A stretch of DNA of 20,482 nucleotides from RPQK01 sp041946865 (GTDB lineage Bacteria > Acidobacteriota > UBA6911 > RPQK01): contig JBHGBF010000071.1 in the NCBI GenBank assembly GCA_041946865.1, positions 1 through 20,482 of the forward strand, in the 5' to 3' direction. The number at the start of each line of letters is the position of its first letter. Within the stretch, counting starts at the first letter, position 1. This document shows, piece by piece, positions 8,191 through 16,088 of the stretch. Under the pieces are notes generated by a model. That model was given only the letters and a program-made list of their open reading frames with translations. It had not been told where the DNA came from and did no database searches. The position numbers and the translations under genes were made by a program.

Positions 8191-9243
8191 ATGTCGTCAT
8201 CACCAACAACAGTTCCACGACCCAAAAACCTCAATCGCCTCGGCCTGGCGTTGGCCGATTACAAGGGAGCGCCCTCCACATTGTGCTCGGGCTGTGGCCA
8301 CGACGCTGTCACCAGTCAGATCATAAAGGCTTTCTACGAGATGGGAGTGCACCCGAGCACGGTTGCGAAAATGAGCGGAATCGGATGCTCCAGCAAGTCC
8401 CCGGCCTACTTCCTCAGCACGGCCTTCGGCTTTAACGGGGTTCATGGCCGAATGCCTTCGACCGCAACCGGGGCCGTTCTGGCCAACCGGCGGCTGCTCT
8501 GTATCGGGGTCAGCGGCGATGGAGACACCGCCGCGATCGGCCTGGGCCAGTTCTGCCACCTGCTCAGGCGCAACATCCCTATGATCTACGTGATCGAGAA
8601 CAACGGAGTCTATGGCCTGACCAAAGGGCAGTTCTCACCGACCGCGGACCTCGGGACACGGCAGAAAAGCGGGATAGTGAACGACCTTCCGGCGATGGAC
8701 GTATGCTCTCTGGCCATCGAGCTGGGATGCCATTATGTCGCCCGCTCCTTCGCCGGGGACCCGAAGCAGCTGGTGGCGCTGCTGAAAGGCGCGATCAGCC
8801 ACAAAGGAACCGCGCTTCTCGACGTCATCAGCCCTTGCGTGACGTTCAACAATCACGAGGCGTCGATGAAGAGCTACAAGTGGGCCAAGGAACACGAAGA
8901 GCTGCTTCACCAGATTGATTTCATCCCCCATTTTGAGCCTGTCCCGACCGTCGATTACGCCGAAGGGCAGGTCATCGAAGTTGAGATGAGGGATGGATCG
9001 CGCATCCGCCTGCATAAGACAGACCGCACCTTCGACCCGACCGACCGGCAAGCGGCCCTGCGGCTGCTTCAGGAATCCCGGGAATCGAACGAGTTCCTGA
9101 CCGGACTGCTCTACGTGAATCCCCGGTCGAAGGATTTCGTCGAGCTGCTGAACCTCGTCGACGAGCCCCTGGCCCATCTTCCCCAGGAGAAGCTTCGCCC
9201 GAAGCCGGAAGTGCTCGACGAGATCATGCGGGAGTATGCCTGA
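8191..9243 (+). CDS. korB: 2-oxoacid:ferredoxin oxidoreductase, beta subunit (KorB)
   Basis: The 350-residue beta subunit binds thiamine diphosphate and one [4Fe-4S] cluster. The cluster ligands are visible as C32 and C35 (LCSGCGHD), C66 (GIGCSSKS) and C216 (ISPCVTFNN). The thiamine diphosphate/Mg motif is GDGDTAAIG (109-117), followed by IENNGVYGLTKGQ (135-147). It pairs with KorA upstream. There is no separate ferredoxin-like delta subunit, so this is the two-subunit type that hands electrons to a soluble ferredoxin. ATG 8191 has only a weak AAGG upstream. After the stop a large inverted repeat (9250-9360) begins within 7 bases and may end the transcript. Confidence 0.93.
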   Translation: MSSSPTTVPRPKNLNRLGLALADYKGAPSTLCSGCGHDAVTSQIIKAFYEMGVHPSTVAKMSGIGCSSKSPAYFLSTAFGFNGVHGRMPSTATGAVLANRRLLCIGVSGDGDTAAIGLGQFCHLLRRNIPMIYVIENNGVYGLTKGQFSPTADLGTRQKSGIVNDLPAMDVCSLAIELGCHYVARSFAGDPKQLVALLKGAISHKGTALLDVISPCVTFNNHEASMKSYKWAKEHEELLHQIDFIPHFEPVPTVDYAEGQVIEVEMRDGSRIRLHKTDRTFDPTDRQAALRLLQESRESNEFLTGLLYVNPRSKDFVELLNLVDEPLAHLPQEKLRPKPEVLDEIMREYA

Positions 9244-9249
9244 ACGAAG

Positions 9250-9360
9250 AGGGCAGACCGCCCCGTAGCGCCGAACCTGTGGGGTCAGCACATCAGGCCC
9301 ACAGCTATTTCCTGCGCCACAGGTGCCGAACAGATTTCGGCGCTACGGGTGGTTTGCCCC
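9250..9360. repeat. Nested intergenic inverted repeat (REP/MITE-like) downstream of korB
   Basis: The left arm (9250-9275) and right arm (9336-9360) pair over about 24 positions. The core GTAGCGCCGAA/TTCGGCGCTAC is perfect; further out there are two G-T wobbles and a one-base bulge. Inside, CCTGTGG (9276-9282) can pair with CCACAGG (9317-9323), or CTGTGGG (9277-9283) with CCCACAG (9298-9304). No coding capacity is seen. No T-run follows the right arm directly. It may act as a terminator for korB or be a small dispersed mobile repeat; no second copy is visible in this window. Confidence 0.75.
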
Positions 9361-9489
9361 TTCGAACGGCGCTCCTCCCGCCTTGGCACGGTGAATTTGT
9401 TCTGGTGTTTGACCTATAACAGAGCCGCAAGCGCAGCGTTTTTTGCGGAGCGCGTCGGGTGCGGGCCGCAATCAGTATCCCTATCGACC

Positions 9490-9518
9490 TTGCCTCTTGC
9501 GTATCTGCGTGCTAATAT
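9490..9518 (+). promoter_or_regulatory. Candidate promoter of the yerC-his operon
   Basis: TTGCCT (9490-9495) and TAATAT (9513-9518) are separated by exactly 17 bp, each matching four of six consensus bases. The -10 lies 15 bp before the ATG at 9534, so the leader would be very short and has no Shine-Dalgarno sequence. A tandem TGCTAATA/TGCTAAAA repeat (9510-9525) overlaps the -10. Confidence 0.5.
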
Positions 9519-9533
9519 GCTAAAACAACCTCC

Positions 9534-9860
9534 ATGGAGAGAGAACTGCGGAAAAACAAGGCGTTGTGGGCACTCTTTGATGCTATCGTTTGTCTCAAGG
9601 ACAGCGACGAATGCGCGAAATTTCTCCGTGACCTGTGCACTTTGGCCGAGCTTCAGGCGATGGCCGAACGCTGGGAGGTCGCAAGAATGCTGGCGGACGA
9701 GGTCCCTTACCGTCAGATCTCCGAGCAGACGGGATGCAGCACGGCCACCATCACGCGAATCGCCCATTGGCTCCATCACGGTGAAGGCGGATACCGGATG
9801 ATGCTGGACAGGATGCGGGGGGCAAAAGAGCAAGGCAGCAAGCCGAAGGACCAAGGATGA
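9534..9860 (+). CDS. TrpR-superfamily DNA-binding protein, YerC/YecD-like
   Basis: The 108-residue protein matches the TrpR-related YerC/YecD family in length and layout. DLCTLAELQAMAERWEVARML (about residues 38-58) is the helical segment that precedes the DNA-binding part. A helix-turn-helix follows, YRQISEQTGCSTATITRIAH (about 62-81), and its STATITRI helix is the likely recognition helix. The protein lacks signal or membrane segments and probably acts as a small cytoplasmic dimer. It is the first gene of the histidine cluster, 49 bp before hisG with no terminator between them, so local control of his expression is a reasonable inference. The effector and target are unknown. It should not be called TrpR itself, since no trp genes are present. 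Confidence 0.85.
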   Translation: MERELRKNKALWALFDAIVCLKDSDECAKFLRDLCTLAELQAMAERWEVARMLADEVPYRQISEQTGCSTATITRIAHWLHHGEGGYRMMLDRMRGAKEQGSKPKDQG

Positions 9861-9909
9861 GGCCCGGGCGGGGGCGAAGATGCGTGGCGAGCCCCCAGGG
9901 AAAGCGGTG

Positions 9910-10785
9910 ATGAAGCTAAATGGCGACAACCTGAAGATTGCACTGCAGCGCAAGGGCCGGCTGGCTGACCCGTCGCTGCAACTCTTGAAGTCGATCGGGA
10001 TGGATTTCGATTACCACGAGGGCAAGCTGTTTGCTCCCTGTCGCAGCTTCCCGCTGGACCTGCTGTTTCTCCGGGACGACGACATCCCCGAGTACGTGCA
10101 GGACGGTGTCACCGATCTCGGCATTGCCGGGATCAACATTATCGAGGAACGGGGCGCGGCTGTGGCCCAACTCGATTGCCTGGAATTCGGTTCGTGTTCT
10201 CTCTCCATTGCCGTTCCGCGCAAGGGCCCGTTCAAGACGATCTTCGACCTCGAAGGGAAGAGAATCGCCACCTCGCACGCGCACATTCTGGGACGCTACC
10301 TCGCGCAGAAGGGTGTGAGCGCGAAAATCATCCCGATAACCGGCTCAGTCGAGATCGCTCCAAGCCTCGACGTCGCCGAAGCCATCTGCGATCTGGTCTC
10401 GACGGGCAGTACCCTGCGGATGAATGATCTGGAGCCCATCGAAGTGGTCCTCAAGTCGGAAGCCGTCCTGATCGCCAACCCCGCTTCGCTTCAGGATCCA
10501 CGAAAGAAACAGTTGATTGACCGCCTGCGCATTCGCATCCAGGGGAACATCCGGGCACGCCGGACCAAGTACGTCATGATGAACGCGCCGCAGACCGCGC
10601 TCGCGGCGATCAGGGAGATCCTGCCGGGAATGAAGAGTCCGACAATTGTGCCCCTGGCCGAGCCGGGCCTGATTGCGATCCACTCAGCTGTCCCCGAGGA
10701 GTTCTTCTGGGATGTAATCGAGAAGTTGAAAAAGGCCGGGGCGTCGGACATCCTCGTAGTCCCCGTGGAAAAAATGGTGGTGTGA
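9910..10785 (+). CDS. hisG: ATP phosphoribosyltransferase, long form (HisG)
   Basis: HisG catalyses the first committed step of histidine synthesis, joining ATP and PRPP. The N-terminus shows LKIALQRKGRL. VTDLGIAGINIIEERG lies in the catalytic domain, and the PRPP-binding segment is ICDLVSTGSTLRMNDLEPIE. A C-terminal regulatory domain (the last 80 or so residues, from about TKYVMMNAPQTALAAIREIL) marks the long, self-sufficient, histidine-inhibited form, which does not need HisZ. I prefer ATG 9910 (291 residues), because HisG proteins begin just before KIALQKKGRL and an AGGG lies upstream. An in-frame ATG at 9880 would add 10 residues. The stop codon overlaps the hisD ATG by one base (TGATG). 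Confidence 0.93.
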   Translation: MKLNGDNLKIALQRKGRLADPSLQLLKSIGMDFDYHEGKLFAPCRSFPLDLLFLRDDDIPEYVQDGVTDLGIAGINIIEERGAAVAQLDCLEFGSCSLSIAVPRKGPFKTIFDLEGKRIATSHAHILGRYLAQKGVSAKIIPITGSVEIAPSLDVAEAICDLVSTGSTLRMNDLEPIEVVLKSEAVLIANPASLQDPRKKQLIDRLRIRIQGNIRARRTKYVMMNAPQTALAAIREILPGMKSPTIVPLAEPGLIAIHSAVPEEFFWDVIEKLKKAGASDILVVPVEKMVV

Positions 10786-12107
10786 TGGAACTGTACAAAC
10801 TTGCCGATCTGAAGCCGGAAGACATCCGGAAACTGTGCCGGCGCAATCCGCTGGAAGACCCGTCCATCCTCGAGACCTGCCGGCGGATTTTTTCAGAGGT
10901 CGGTCGTCGAGGAGATGAGGCAGTCCGGGAATACACCGCCCGATTCGATGGCGTTCGACTCGAGGAGTTCGAGGTCAGCCTCGAGGAGTGGGAGGCGGGC
11001 CGACGACAGGTGTCGGCAGAGGTCGCCGGTTGCCTGGCCAAAGCAGCGGCGAACATCCGGAGATTCCATGCCGAACAACTGGGCGTAACGGAGCGACTGG
11101 AAGTGGCGCCGGGGGTGATGTGCTGGCGGGAAAGACGTCCGATTGATCTAATCGGACTCTACATTCCCGGCGGCAACGCAGTCCTTCCCTCCAGTGTGCT
11201 GATGTTGGGAGTGCCGGCCCAGCTGGCCGGGTGCAAGACGGTCGTCTTGTGCGTGCCCCCCCGCAAGGATAGCTCCGTAGCGTCTGAAGTGCTTGAGGCT
11301 GCCCGAATTGCAGGCGTTTCGCGGGTTTTCAAAATCGGTGGAGCCCAGGCGATTGCGGCCCTGACGCTCGGGACCCGGACCGTTCCGCCGGTTGCCAAGA
11401 TCCTGGGACCGGGAAACCGCTGGGTCCAGACGGCCAAACTCCTCGCAGGGTTTTATGGTGTGGCCATCGACATGGTAGCGGGACCAAGCGAGGTCCTGGT
11501 GATTGCCGACGAAACGGCTGACCCGCATCTGGTTGCGTCCGACCTGATCGCGCAGGCGGAGCACGGAAGTGACAGCCAGGCGATTCTTGTCTCTCCCTCC
11601 AAGAGCGTCATCGAGGCGAGCATTCAAGAAGTGACGGCGCAGCTTGGTGATCTTCCGCGCCGGCAATATGCGGCGGAAGCGCTCCAAAAGAGCTATGCGG
11701 TTCTGGCAGAGAACGTCGAGCAGACGTTTGAATTCAGCAACCGGTATGCTCCCGAGCACCTGATCCTGCATCTGGCGGACCCCAGGCGTTTCCTCGCGCT
11801 CGTCGAATCCGCGGGTTCCGTATTTCTAGGCCCGTGGTCCCCGGAAGTGGCCGGGGATTACGCCTCGGGGACCAACCATACGCTCCCGACTTCTGGGCTG
11901 GCTCGCTCCTTCTCCGGGGTGTCGATTGACAGTTTTCTAAGGAAGATCACCGTGCAGGAACTGAGCCGCGACGGCCTGGCTGGTTTGCGGCCGGTGCTGG
12001 AGACGCTGGCGACAGTCGAGGGTCTGGAGGGCCACCGGAGGGCGGTCGAGAAGAGATTTATCGAGATTCCCGACCCCGTTCGGGACAGAGGAGATACAAA
12101 CCAATGA
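10785..12107 (+). CDS. hisD: Histidinol dehydrogenase (HisD)
   Basis: HisD oxidises histidinol to histidine in two NAD-dependent steps. Numbered from ATG 10785 (440 residues), Q257 and H260 (DLIAQAEHGSDSQ), E324-H325 (YAPEHLIL), D358 (VAGDYASGTNHT) and H417 (EGLEGHRRA) all sit two positions below the E. coli zinc and catalytic residues (Q259, H262, E326, H327, D360, H419), so the active site is complete. GPGNRWVQTAK and IDMVAGPSEVLVIAD are also family motifs. A GTG at 10782 is in frame, but the TGATG overlap with hisG favours 10785. The gene ends in an ATGA overlap with hisC, so translation is likely coupled. Confidence 0.96.
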   Translation: MELYKLADLKPEDIRKLCRRNPLEDPSILETCRRIFSEVGRRGDEAVREYTARFDGVRLEEFEVSLEEWEAGRRQVSAEVAGCLAKAAANIRRFHAEQLGVTERLEVAPGVMCWRERRPIDLIGLYIPGGNAVLPSSVLMLGVPAQLAGCKTVVLCVPPRKDSSVASEVLEAARIAGVSRVFKIGGAQAIAALTLGTRTVPPVAKILGPGNRWVQTAKLLAGFYGVAIDMVAGPSEVLVIADETADPHLVASDLIAQAEHGSDSQAILVSPSKSVIEASIQEVTAQLGDLPRRQYAAEALQKSYAVLAENVEQTFEFSNRYAPEHLILHLADPRRFLALVESAGSVFLGPWSPEVAGDYASGTNHTLPTSGLARSFSGVSIDSFLRKITVQELSRDGLAGLRPVLETLATVEGLEGHRRAVEKRFIEIPDPVRDRGDTNQ

Positions 12108-13183
12108 ATCCGAATGGCGAGACCAGTTTCGATCTCGAGAGCATGGTGCGGCCTAACGTGCTGACGCTCGAACCCTACCATTCGGCCCGAGAGAAAGTGC
12201 TGGAAGGCGTCCTGCTCGACGCCAACGAAAACCCCTACCGTAGGGAATGGGATGGAGTGTGCCTGAATCGCTATCCGGATCCGTTCCAGCGGCAGTTGCG
12301 CTGCGCCTTGGCCGATTCTCTCGGGGTGGGAATGGAGTCGATTGCTGCCGGAGTAGGCTCCGATGAGGTCCTCGAGTGGATCTTCAAGGTCTTCTGCCAG
12401 CCCGGTGTGGATTCGGTGGTCACGGCCGAGCCGACCTACGGGATGTACCAGGTGACGGCGAAGGTGTTTGGCGTGGACTGCCATTGCTTCCCGCTCAATT
12501 CGGCTTTCGATTTCGACGCCCGCGCTTTCCTGTCTGTCGTTCCTCGGTCGGCAAAGGTGCTTTTTCTCTGTTCGCCGAACAACCCGACCGGAAATCTTCT
12601 GGATCGTGAGCAGGTCAGAATCGTCTGCCGGGAATGGCCTCGGATTGTAGTTGTCGACGAAGCCTATATCGATTTTGCGGACCATGGCTCCGTGCTTCCC
12701 GATCTCCGGCAATTCGCGAACCTGATTATTCTGAGGACTTTTTCAAAAGGTTACGGGCGGGCGGCCGTGCGTCTGGGATATGCCCTCGCCTCACCCGACA
12801 TCATCCGGTTTTTCCTGAAGGTCAAGACGCCCTATAACCTGAGCGCGCTAACGATGCGTCTTGGCTGTCTCGCGCTCGCAGACCGGGAATCGCGGGAGAA
12901 GAACATCAGGCTGCTGCGACTGGAGCGCGAGCGCATCAGCCTGGCGCTGCGGAGACTTCCGGGAGTGGCCCAGGTGTTCCCTTCGGACGCGAATTTCATT
13001 CTGTTCCGTTGCCGGCAGGCGTCGTCGGTGGTTGATCGCCTTTTCGAGAAGGGCATCGTCGTCCGTGATCGCAGCTCTGTTCCGGGCCTGGCTGACTGCA
13101 TCCGCGTCAGCGTCGGAACACCGGCTGAAAACACTCTTTTTCTTGACGAACTCGGAAAACTGGTCGGAGGAGACAGAACATGA
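12104..13183 (+). CDS. hisC: Histidinol-phosphate aminotransferase (HisC)
   Basis: This 359-residue fold-type I PLP aminotransferase converts imidazole acetol phosphate to histidinol phosphate, using glutamate. The substrate loop LLDANENPY is present near residue 40. FLCSPNNPTGNLL (about 154-166), VVDEAYIDF (D185, Y188) and the PLP lysine K215 in RTFSKGYGRAAVRLGY are all visible. The lysine motif reads SKGYGRA rather than the more common SKAFGLAG, a mild variation. ATG 12104 overlaps the hisD stop (ATGA), with GAGGAG upstream. The hisC stop in turn overlaps the hisB start in the same way. Related aromatic aminotransferases share this fold, but the position inside the his operon settles the call. 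Confidence 0.94.
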   Translation: MNPNGETSFDLESMVRPNVLTLEPYHSAREKVLEGVLLDANENPYRREWDGVCLNRYPDPFQRQLRCALADSLGVGMESIAAGVGSDEVLEWIFKVFCQPGVDSVVTAEPTYGMYQVTAKVFGVDCHCFPLNSAFDFDARAFLSVVPRSAKVLFLCSPNNPTGNLLDREQVRIVCREWPRIVVVDEAYIDFADHGSVLPDLRQFANLIILRTFSKGYGRAAVRLGYALASPDIIRFFLKVKTPYNLSALTMRLGCLALADRESREKNIRLLRLERERISLALRRLPGVAQVFPSDANFILFRCRQASSVVDRLFEKGIVVRDRSSVPGLADCIRVSVGTPAENTLFLDELGKLVGGDRT

Positions 13184-13776
13184 GCGAACGCCAAACCACG
13201 CTGCAAAGAGAAACCAGGGAGACACGAGTCAAAGTCAGTGTGAATCTGGATGGAAAAGGGGAATCGCAGATCGACACCGGCATCGGGTTTCTTGATCACA
13301 TGCTCGAGTTGTTTTCGAGACACAGCGGCCTTGACTTGGAAGTGAAGGGCGAGGGTGACCTGCACGTGGACGAACACCACCTGGTCGAGGACGTGGGCCT
13401 GGTCCTGGGGCAGGCGGTCTATCAGGCGCTCGGCGCCAAGACCGGGATCGAGCGTTACGGCTCGGCCATCATCCCGATGGATGAAGTTCTCGTCGCTGCC
13501 GCAGTAGATTTGAGCGGGCGGTTTGCGTTTGTGTCGGACTATAGCCCGGAACGGGCGGAAATCGGAGATCTGCCGACCGAGCTGGTTGCGCACTTCTTTC
13601 GGTCGCTTGCCTCAGAGCTCCGTGCGAACGTTCACTTTAAATTCCTGAGCACCGGCGAAAATGAGCATCACCGCGTCGAGGCCATGTTCAAAGCATTCGC
13701 GCGCGCTCTACGCAGTGCCATCCGATTCGACGAAAGGAGGGCAGGCCAGGTGCCGTCTACCAAGGGGATTTTGTAG
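13180..13776 (+). CDS. hisB: Imidazoleglycerol-phosphate dehydratase (HisB, monofunctional)
   Basis: The 198-residue protein has the length of the stand-alone dehydratase and no fused histidinol-phosphatase domain. The manganese-binding histidine motifs are complete: DTGIGFLDHML (H40), DEHHLVEDVG (H66, H67, E70) and NEHHRVEAMFKAFARAL (H163, H164, E167). It removes water from imidazole glycerol phosphate to give imidazole acetol phosphate, and normally assembles as a 24-mer. Its ATG overlaps the hisC stop (ATGA), and GGAGGAG lies just upstream. A 110-bp gap follows before hisH, one of only two gaps of over 100 bp in the operon. Confidence 0.96.
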   Translation: MSERQTTLQRETRETRVKVSVNLDGKGESQIDTGIGFLDHMLELFSRHSGLDLEVKGEGDLHVDEHHLVEDVGLVLGQAVYQALGAKTGIERYGSAIIPMDEVLVAAAVDLSGRFAFVSDYSPERAEIGDLPTELVAHFFRSLASELRANVHFKFLSTGENEHHRVEAMFKAFARALRSAIRFDERRAGQVPSTKGIL

Positions 13777-13886
13777 AGCAAACGGACTGGCGGACTGCTT
13801 TCAGCGCGTTTTTTGAAGTGCAGCCCTCGCCCCTGTACTCCAAAATAAGCGGCTCTGTTAATGCAGTTGAGCGAAGACACAGCGCA

Positions 13887-14483
13887 ATGATTGTCGTCAT
13901 CGATTACAAGGCGGGGAATCTTTATAACGTGGGAAACGCCCTGCGTTATCTGGGTGCGGAATTTGTGTTTTCCGCCGACCCGAAGGTGGTCGAAAAGGCG
14001 AGCCGGGTGATTCTTCCCGGAGTCGGGTCCGCCAGACCTGCCATGGAATCGCTGCGGGAGCTTGGTCTGGATCCCGTGTTGAAGCAGCTCTCGGTTCCGT
14101 TCCTCGGCATATGCCTGGGACTACAGCTGCTCTTCGAGCGCTCCGACGAAGAGCAAACTGAATGCCTGGGCATCTTGCCCGGGACGGTGAAACGTTTCGA
14201 CAGCACCCGGCTGAAAGTCCCTCACATCGGCTGGAATCGAGTCTGCCATACAAGCCGTAGCTTCTTGTTCCATGGAATCCCGGACAGGAGCAGTTTCTAT
14301 TTCGTGCATAGCTTTCATGCCCCTTTGACGGGAGTCACGAAGGGGGCTACGGATTACGGCCAGTGGTTCTCTTCGGTGGTCGCCAAAGCGAACTACACGG
14401 GAGTGCAGTTCCACCCCGAGCGCTCCGGAGAACTGGGCCTGCAGTTGTTGCGCAACTTCCTCGAGGTGGAAGCCCCATGTTGA
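13887..14483 (+). CDS. hisH: Imidazole glycerol phosphate synthase, glutaminase subunit (HisH)
   Basis: HisH is a class I glutamine amidotransferase that feeds ammonia to HisF. The catalytic triad is visible as C76 (FLGICLGLQLLF) with H176 and E178 (GVQFHPERS). ILPGVGS (42-48) and FYFVHSFHAP (137-146) are further family motifs. The reading frame is open back to 13818, but family members begin MIVVIDYxAGNL, which places the start at ATG 13887 and gives 198 residues. The ribosome-binding site is weak. The stop lies 7 bp inside hisA. The preceding 110-bp gap has a short T-run (13810-13815) but no convincing terminator or promoter. Confidence 0.95.
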   Translation: MIVVIDYKAGNLYNVGNALRYLGAEFVFSADPKVVEKASRVILPGVGSARPAMESLRELGLDPVLKQLSVPFLGICLGLQLLFERSDEEQTECLGILPGTVKRFDSTRLKVPHIGWNRVCHTSRSFLFHGIPDRSSFYFVHSFHAPLTGVTKGATDYGQWFSSVVAKANYTGVQFHPERSGELGLQLLRNFLEVEAPC

Positions 14484-15196
14484 TCATCCCCGCAATCGAC
14501 TTGATCGGCGGGAAGTGCGTCCGCCTCCGGAAAGGCAATTACGCGGCCCAGACGACATATAGCGAGGACCCTGCCGGTCAGGCGCTCAAGCTCGAGGGCG
14601 CCGGGTTTCGCCGCTTGCACGTGGTGGATCTGGAAGGCGCAAAAGAAGGCTCTGGGCGCAACCGCGAGGCGATCCGAAAGATCGTCGAGGCCGTCAAGGT
14701 GCCGGTGCAGATCGGGGGCGGCATCAGGAGCAGTCAGGACGTCGAACAACTCCTCTCGTGGGGCGCGCGCTATCTCATCCTCGGGACTGTTGCCCTGAAA
14801 CAGCCGCAGGCTGTCGGCGAGTGGATCGAACGCTGGGGAGCGGCGCCGTTCATCATCAGCCTGGACCTGCGCGGCGGGCGACTGCAAAGCCAGGGCTGGC
14901 TCGAGGAAAGCCCGGTTTCACTCCAGCAAATGAGCCGTCGCCTTCTGAATTGGGGCGTGAAGCAGGTCATCTCGACCGACATAGAAAAAGATGGCACCCT
15001 GGATCACCCCAACTACGAAACCTACTCGAGACTTCGCGTTCTCCTTCGAGACAGCACGACCCTCATCGCTGCCGGCGGTGTCTGCTGCCTGGCTCACATC
15101 GCCGAGTTAAAACGTGCAGGGGTCGACGCGGCCATCGTGGGCAAAGCCGTCTACGAGGGGACAGTGACTTTGGAGGATTGGGCTCGTGCTGGCTAA
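14477..15196 (+). CDS. hisA: ProFAR isomerase (HisA)
   Basis: HisA opens the ribose ring of ProFAR to give PRFAR, through an Amadori rearrangement on a half-barrel-duplicated TIM fold. The catalytic aspartates are D8 (IPAIDLIGGKCVRL) and D130 (ISLDLRGGRLQSQGW). IGGGIRSSQDVE (79-90) and VISTDIEKDGT (164-174) are the phosphate-binding and barrel motifs shared with HisF. The start is ATG 14477 (239 residues), with GAGGTGG upstream; longer in-frame starts would run into the hisH reading frame and are unlikely. The gene overlaps hisH by 7 bp and hisF by 11 bp. The dual HisA/PriA role would require tryptophan-pathway evidence, which is absent here. Confidence 0.95.
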   Translation: MLIIPAIDLIGGKCVRLRKGNYAAQTTYSEDPAGQALKLEGAGFRRLHVVDLEGAKEGSGRNREAIRKIVEAVKVPVQIGGGIRSSQDVEQLLSWGARYLILGTVALKQPQAVGEWIERWGAAPFIISLDLRGGRLQSQGWLEESPVSLQQMSRRLLNWGVKQVISTDIEKDGTLDHPNYETYSRLRVLLRDSTTLIAAGGVCCLAHIAELKRAGVDAAIVGKAVYEGTVTLEDWARAG

Positions 15197-15947
15197 AAGG
15201 ATCATTCCCTGCCTGGATGTGAAGGCCGGTCGCGTGGTGAAAGGCATTCACTTTATCGACCTGCGAGATGCCGGGGACCCCGTGGAGCTAGGGGAGCGAT
15301 ACTACCGGGAAGGTGCGGATGAGTTGGTGTTTCTCGACATTACGGCCACGGTCGAAGCGCGTAAGACCGTGCTGGAGTGGGTGCAACGGGTGGCCGACCG
15401 CATTTTCATTCCCTTTACGGTAGGCGGCGGAATCGGGAGTCTCGGGCAGATCCAAGAGTTGTTGCGGGCGGGCGCCGACAAGGTATCCTTGAACAGCGCA
15501 GCGGTAAAAGATCCTGAGCTGATAAGAAAGGCGGCATCGGCGTTTGGTTCGCAGTGCATCGTCCTGGCTGTTGACGCGCGACGTAAAGGCGATAGTTGGG
15601 AAGTCTACGTCGGCGGAGGCCGGTATCCGACCGGGATCGATGCGCTGAAGTGGATTCAGCAAGGCGAGAGCCTGGGCGCCGGCGAGATTCTCCTCACGTC
15701 CATGGATCGGGACGGGACACTCGCAGGCTACGATTTGGAGCTCCTCAGAAGGGTGTCCGACACCTCGCGCATCCCGCTGATCGCCTCAGGCGGCGCGGGG
15801 AAGCCCGAGGACCTGCTGGCCGGCTTTGCCGAAGGGGGCGCGGACGCCGTCCTGGCGGCCAGTATTTTCCACTATGGCCAACACTCGATCGCAGAGGTCA
15901 AGAAATTCTTGGCGGAGCACGGTGTCCCGATGCGCACCGTGGCGTGA
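15186..15947 (+). CDS. hisF: Imidazole glycerol phosphate synthase, cyclase subunit (HisF)
   Basis: HisF is the 253-residue TIM-barrel cyclase that turns PRFAR and HisH-derived ammonia into imidazole glycerol phosphate and AICAR. The catalytic aspartates are exactly at the family positions, D11 (IIPCLDVKAGRVVKG) and D130 (VLAVDARRKGD). FTVGGGIGS (77-85) and LTSMDRDGT are the phosphate-loop motifs. The start is a GTG at 15186, giving M-L-A-K-R-I-I-P as in most HisF proteins; GGAGG (15172-15176) lies 9 bases upstream, inside the end of hisA. The 138-bp gap that follows before hisIE contains GC-rich hairpins. Confidence 0.96.
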   Translation: MLAKRIIPCLDVKAGRVVKGIHFIDLRDAGDPVELGERYYREGADELVFLDITATVEARKTVLEWVQRVADRIFIPFTVGGGIGSLGQIQELLRAGADKVSLNSAAVKDPELIRKAASAFGSQCIVLAVDARRKGDSWEVYVGGGRYPTGIDALKWIQQGESLGAGEILLTSMDRDGTLAGYDLELLRRVSDTSRIPLIASGGAGKPEDLLAGFAEGGADAVLAASIFHYGQHSIAEVKKFLAEHGVPMRTVA

Positions 15948-15982
15948 CGAGCAGACCGCTGAGCGCTGACAAGTACCACGCT

Positions 15983-16001
15983 ACGCAGCCCTCCGCTGCG
16001 T
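15983..16001. repeat. GC-rich hairpin between hisF and hisIE
   Basis: ACGCAGC (15983-15989) and GCTGCGT (15995-16001) form a perfect 7-bp stem around a 5-base loop. There is no following T-run, so full termination is unlikely. It could protect the mRNA end or damp transcription of hisIE. The rest of the 138-bp gap shows no coding signal. Confidence 0.45.
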
Positions 16002-16072
16002 GCACGGGCTCTGTGAGCGCGCTGGGCGACTTCGCAGCCCTCGCCCGATCTGCCCTGTCATGGGTGGCCTGA

Positions 16073-16088
16073 AAGGAGGAACGATTTG
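16073..16088 (+). promoter_or_regulatory. Strong Shine-Dalgarno with a TTG start (hisIE)
   Basis: AAGGAGG (16073-16079) lies 6 bases before TTG (16086-16088). The near-perfect site supports this rare start codon; no ATG or GTG start near it would give a correct HisI N-terminus. Confidence 0.65.

Noticed and set aside
9361..9533. Histidine leader peptide and attenuator before the his operon
   Set aside because: I found no short frame with a run of His codons and no terminator/antiterminator pair upstream of the first gene or of hisG.
11858..12712. Minus-strand open frame of 284 codons across the hisD-hisC junction
   Set aside because: It runs opposite two well-supported his genes and shows no domain or ribosome-binding site.
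13777..13886. Internal promoter or terminator between hisB and hisH
   Set aside because: There is a T-run at 13810-13815 and a TTGAAG after it, but no stable stem and no acceptable -10 at the right distance.
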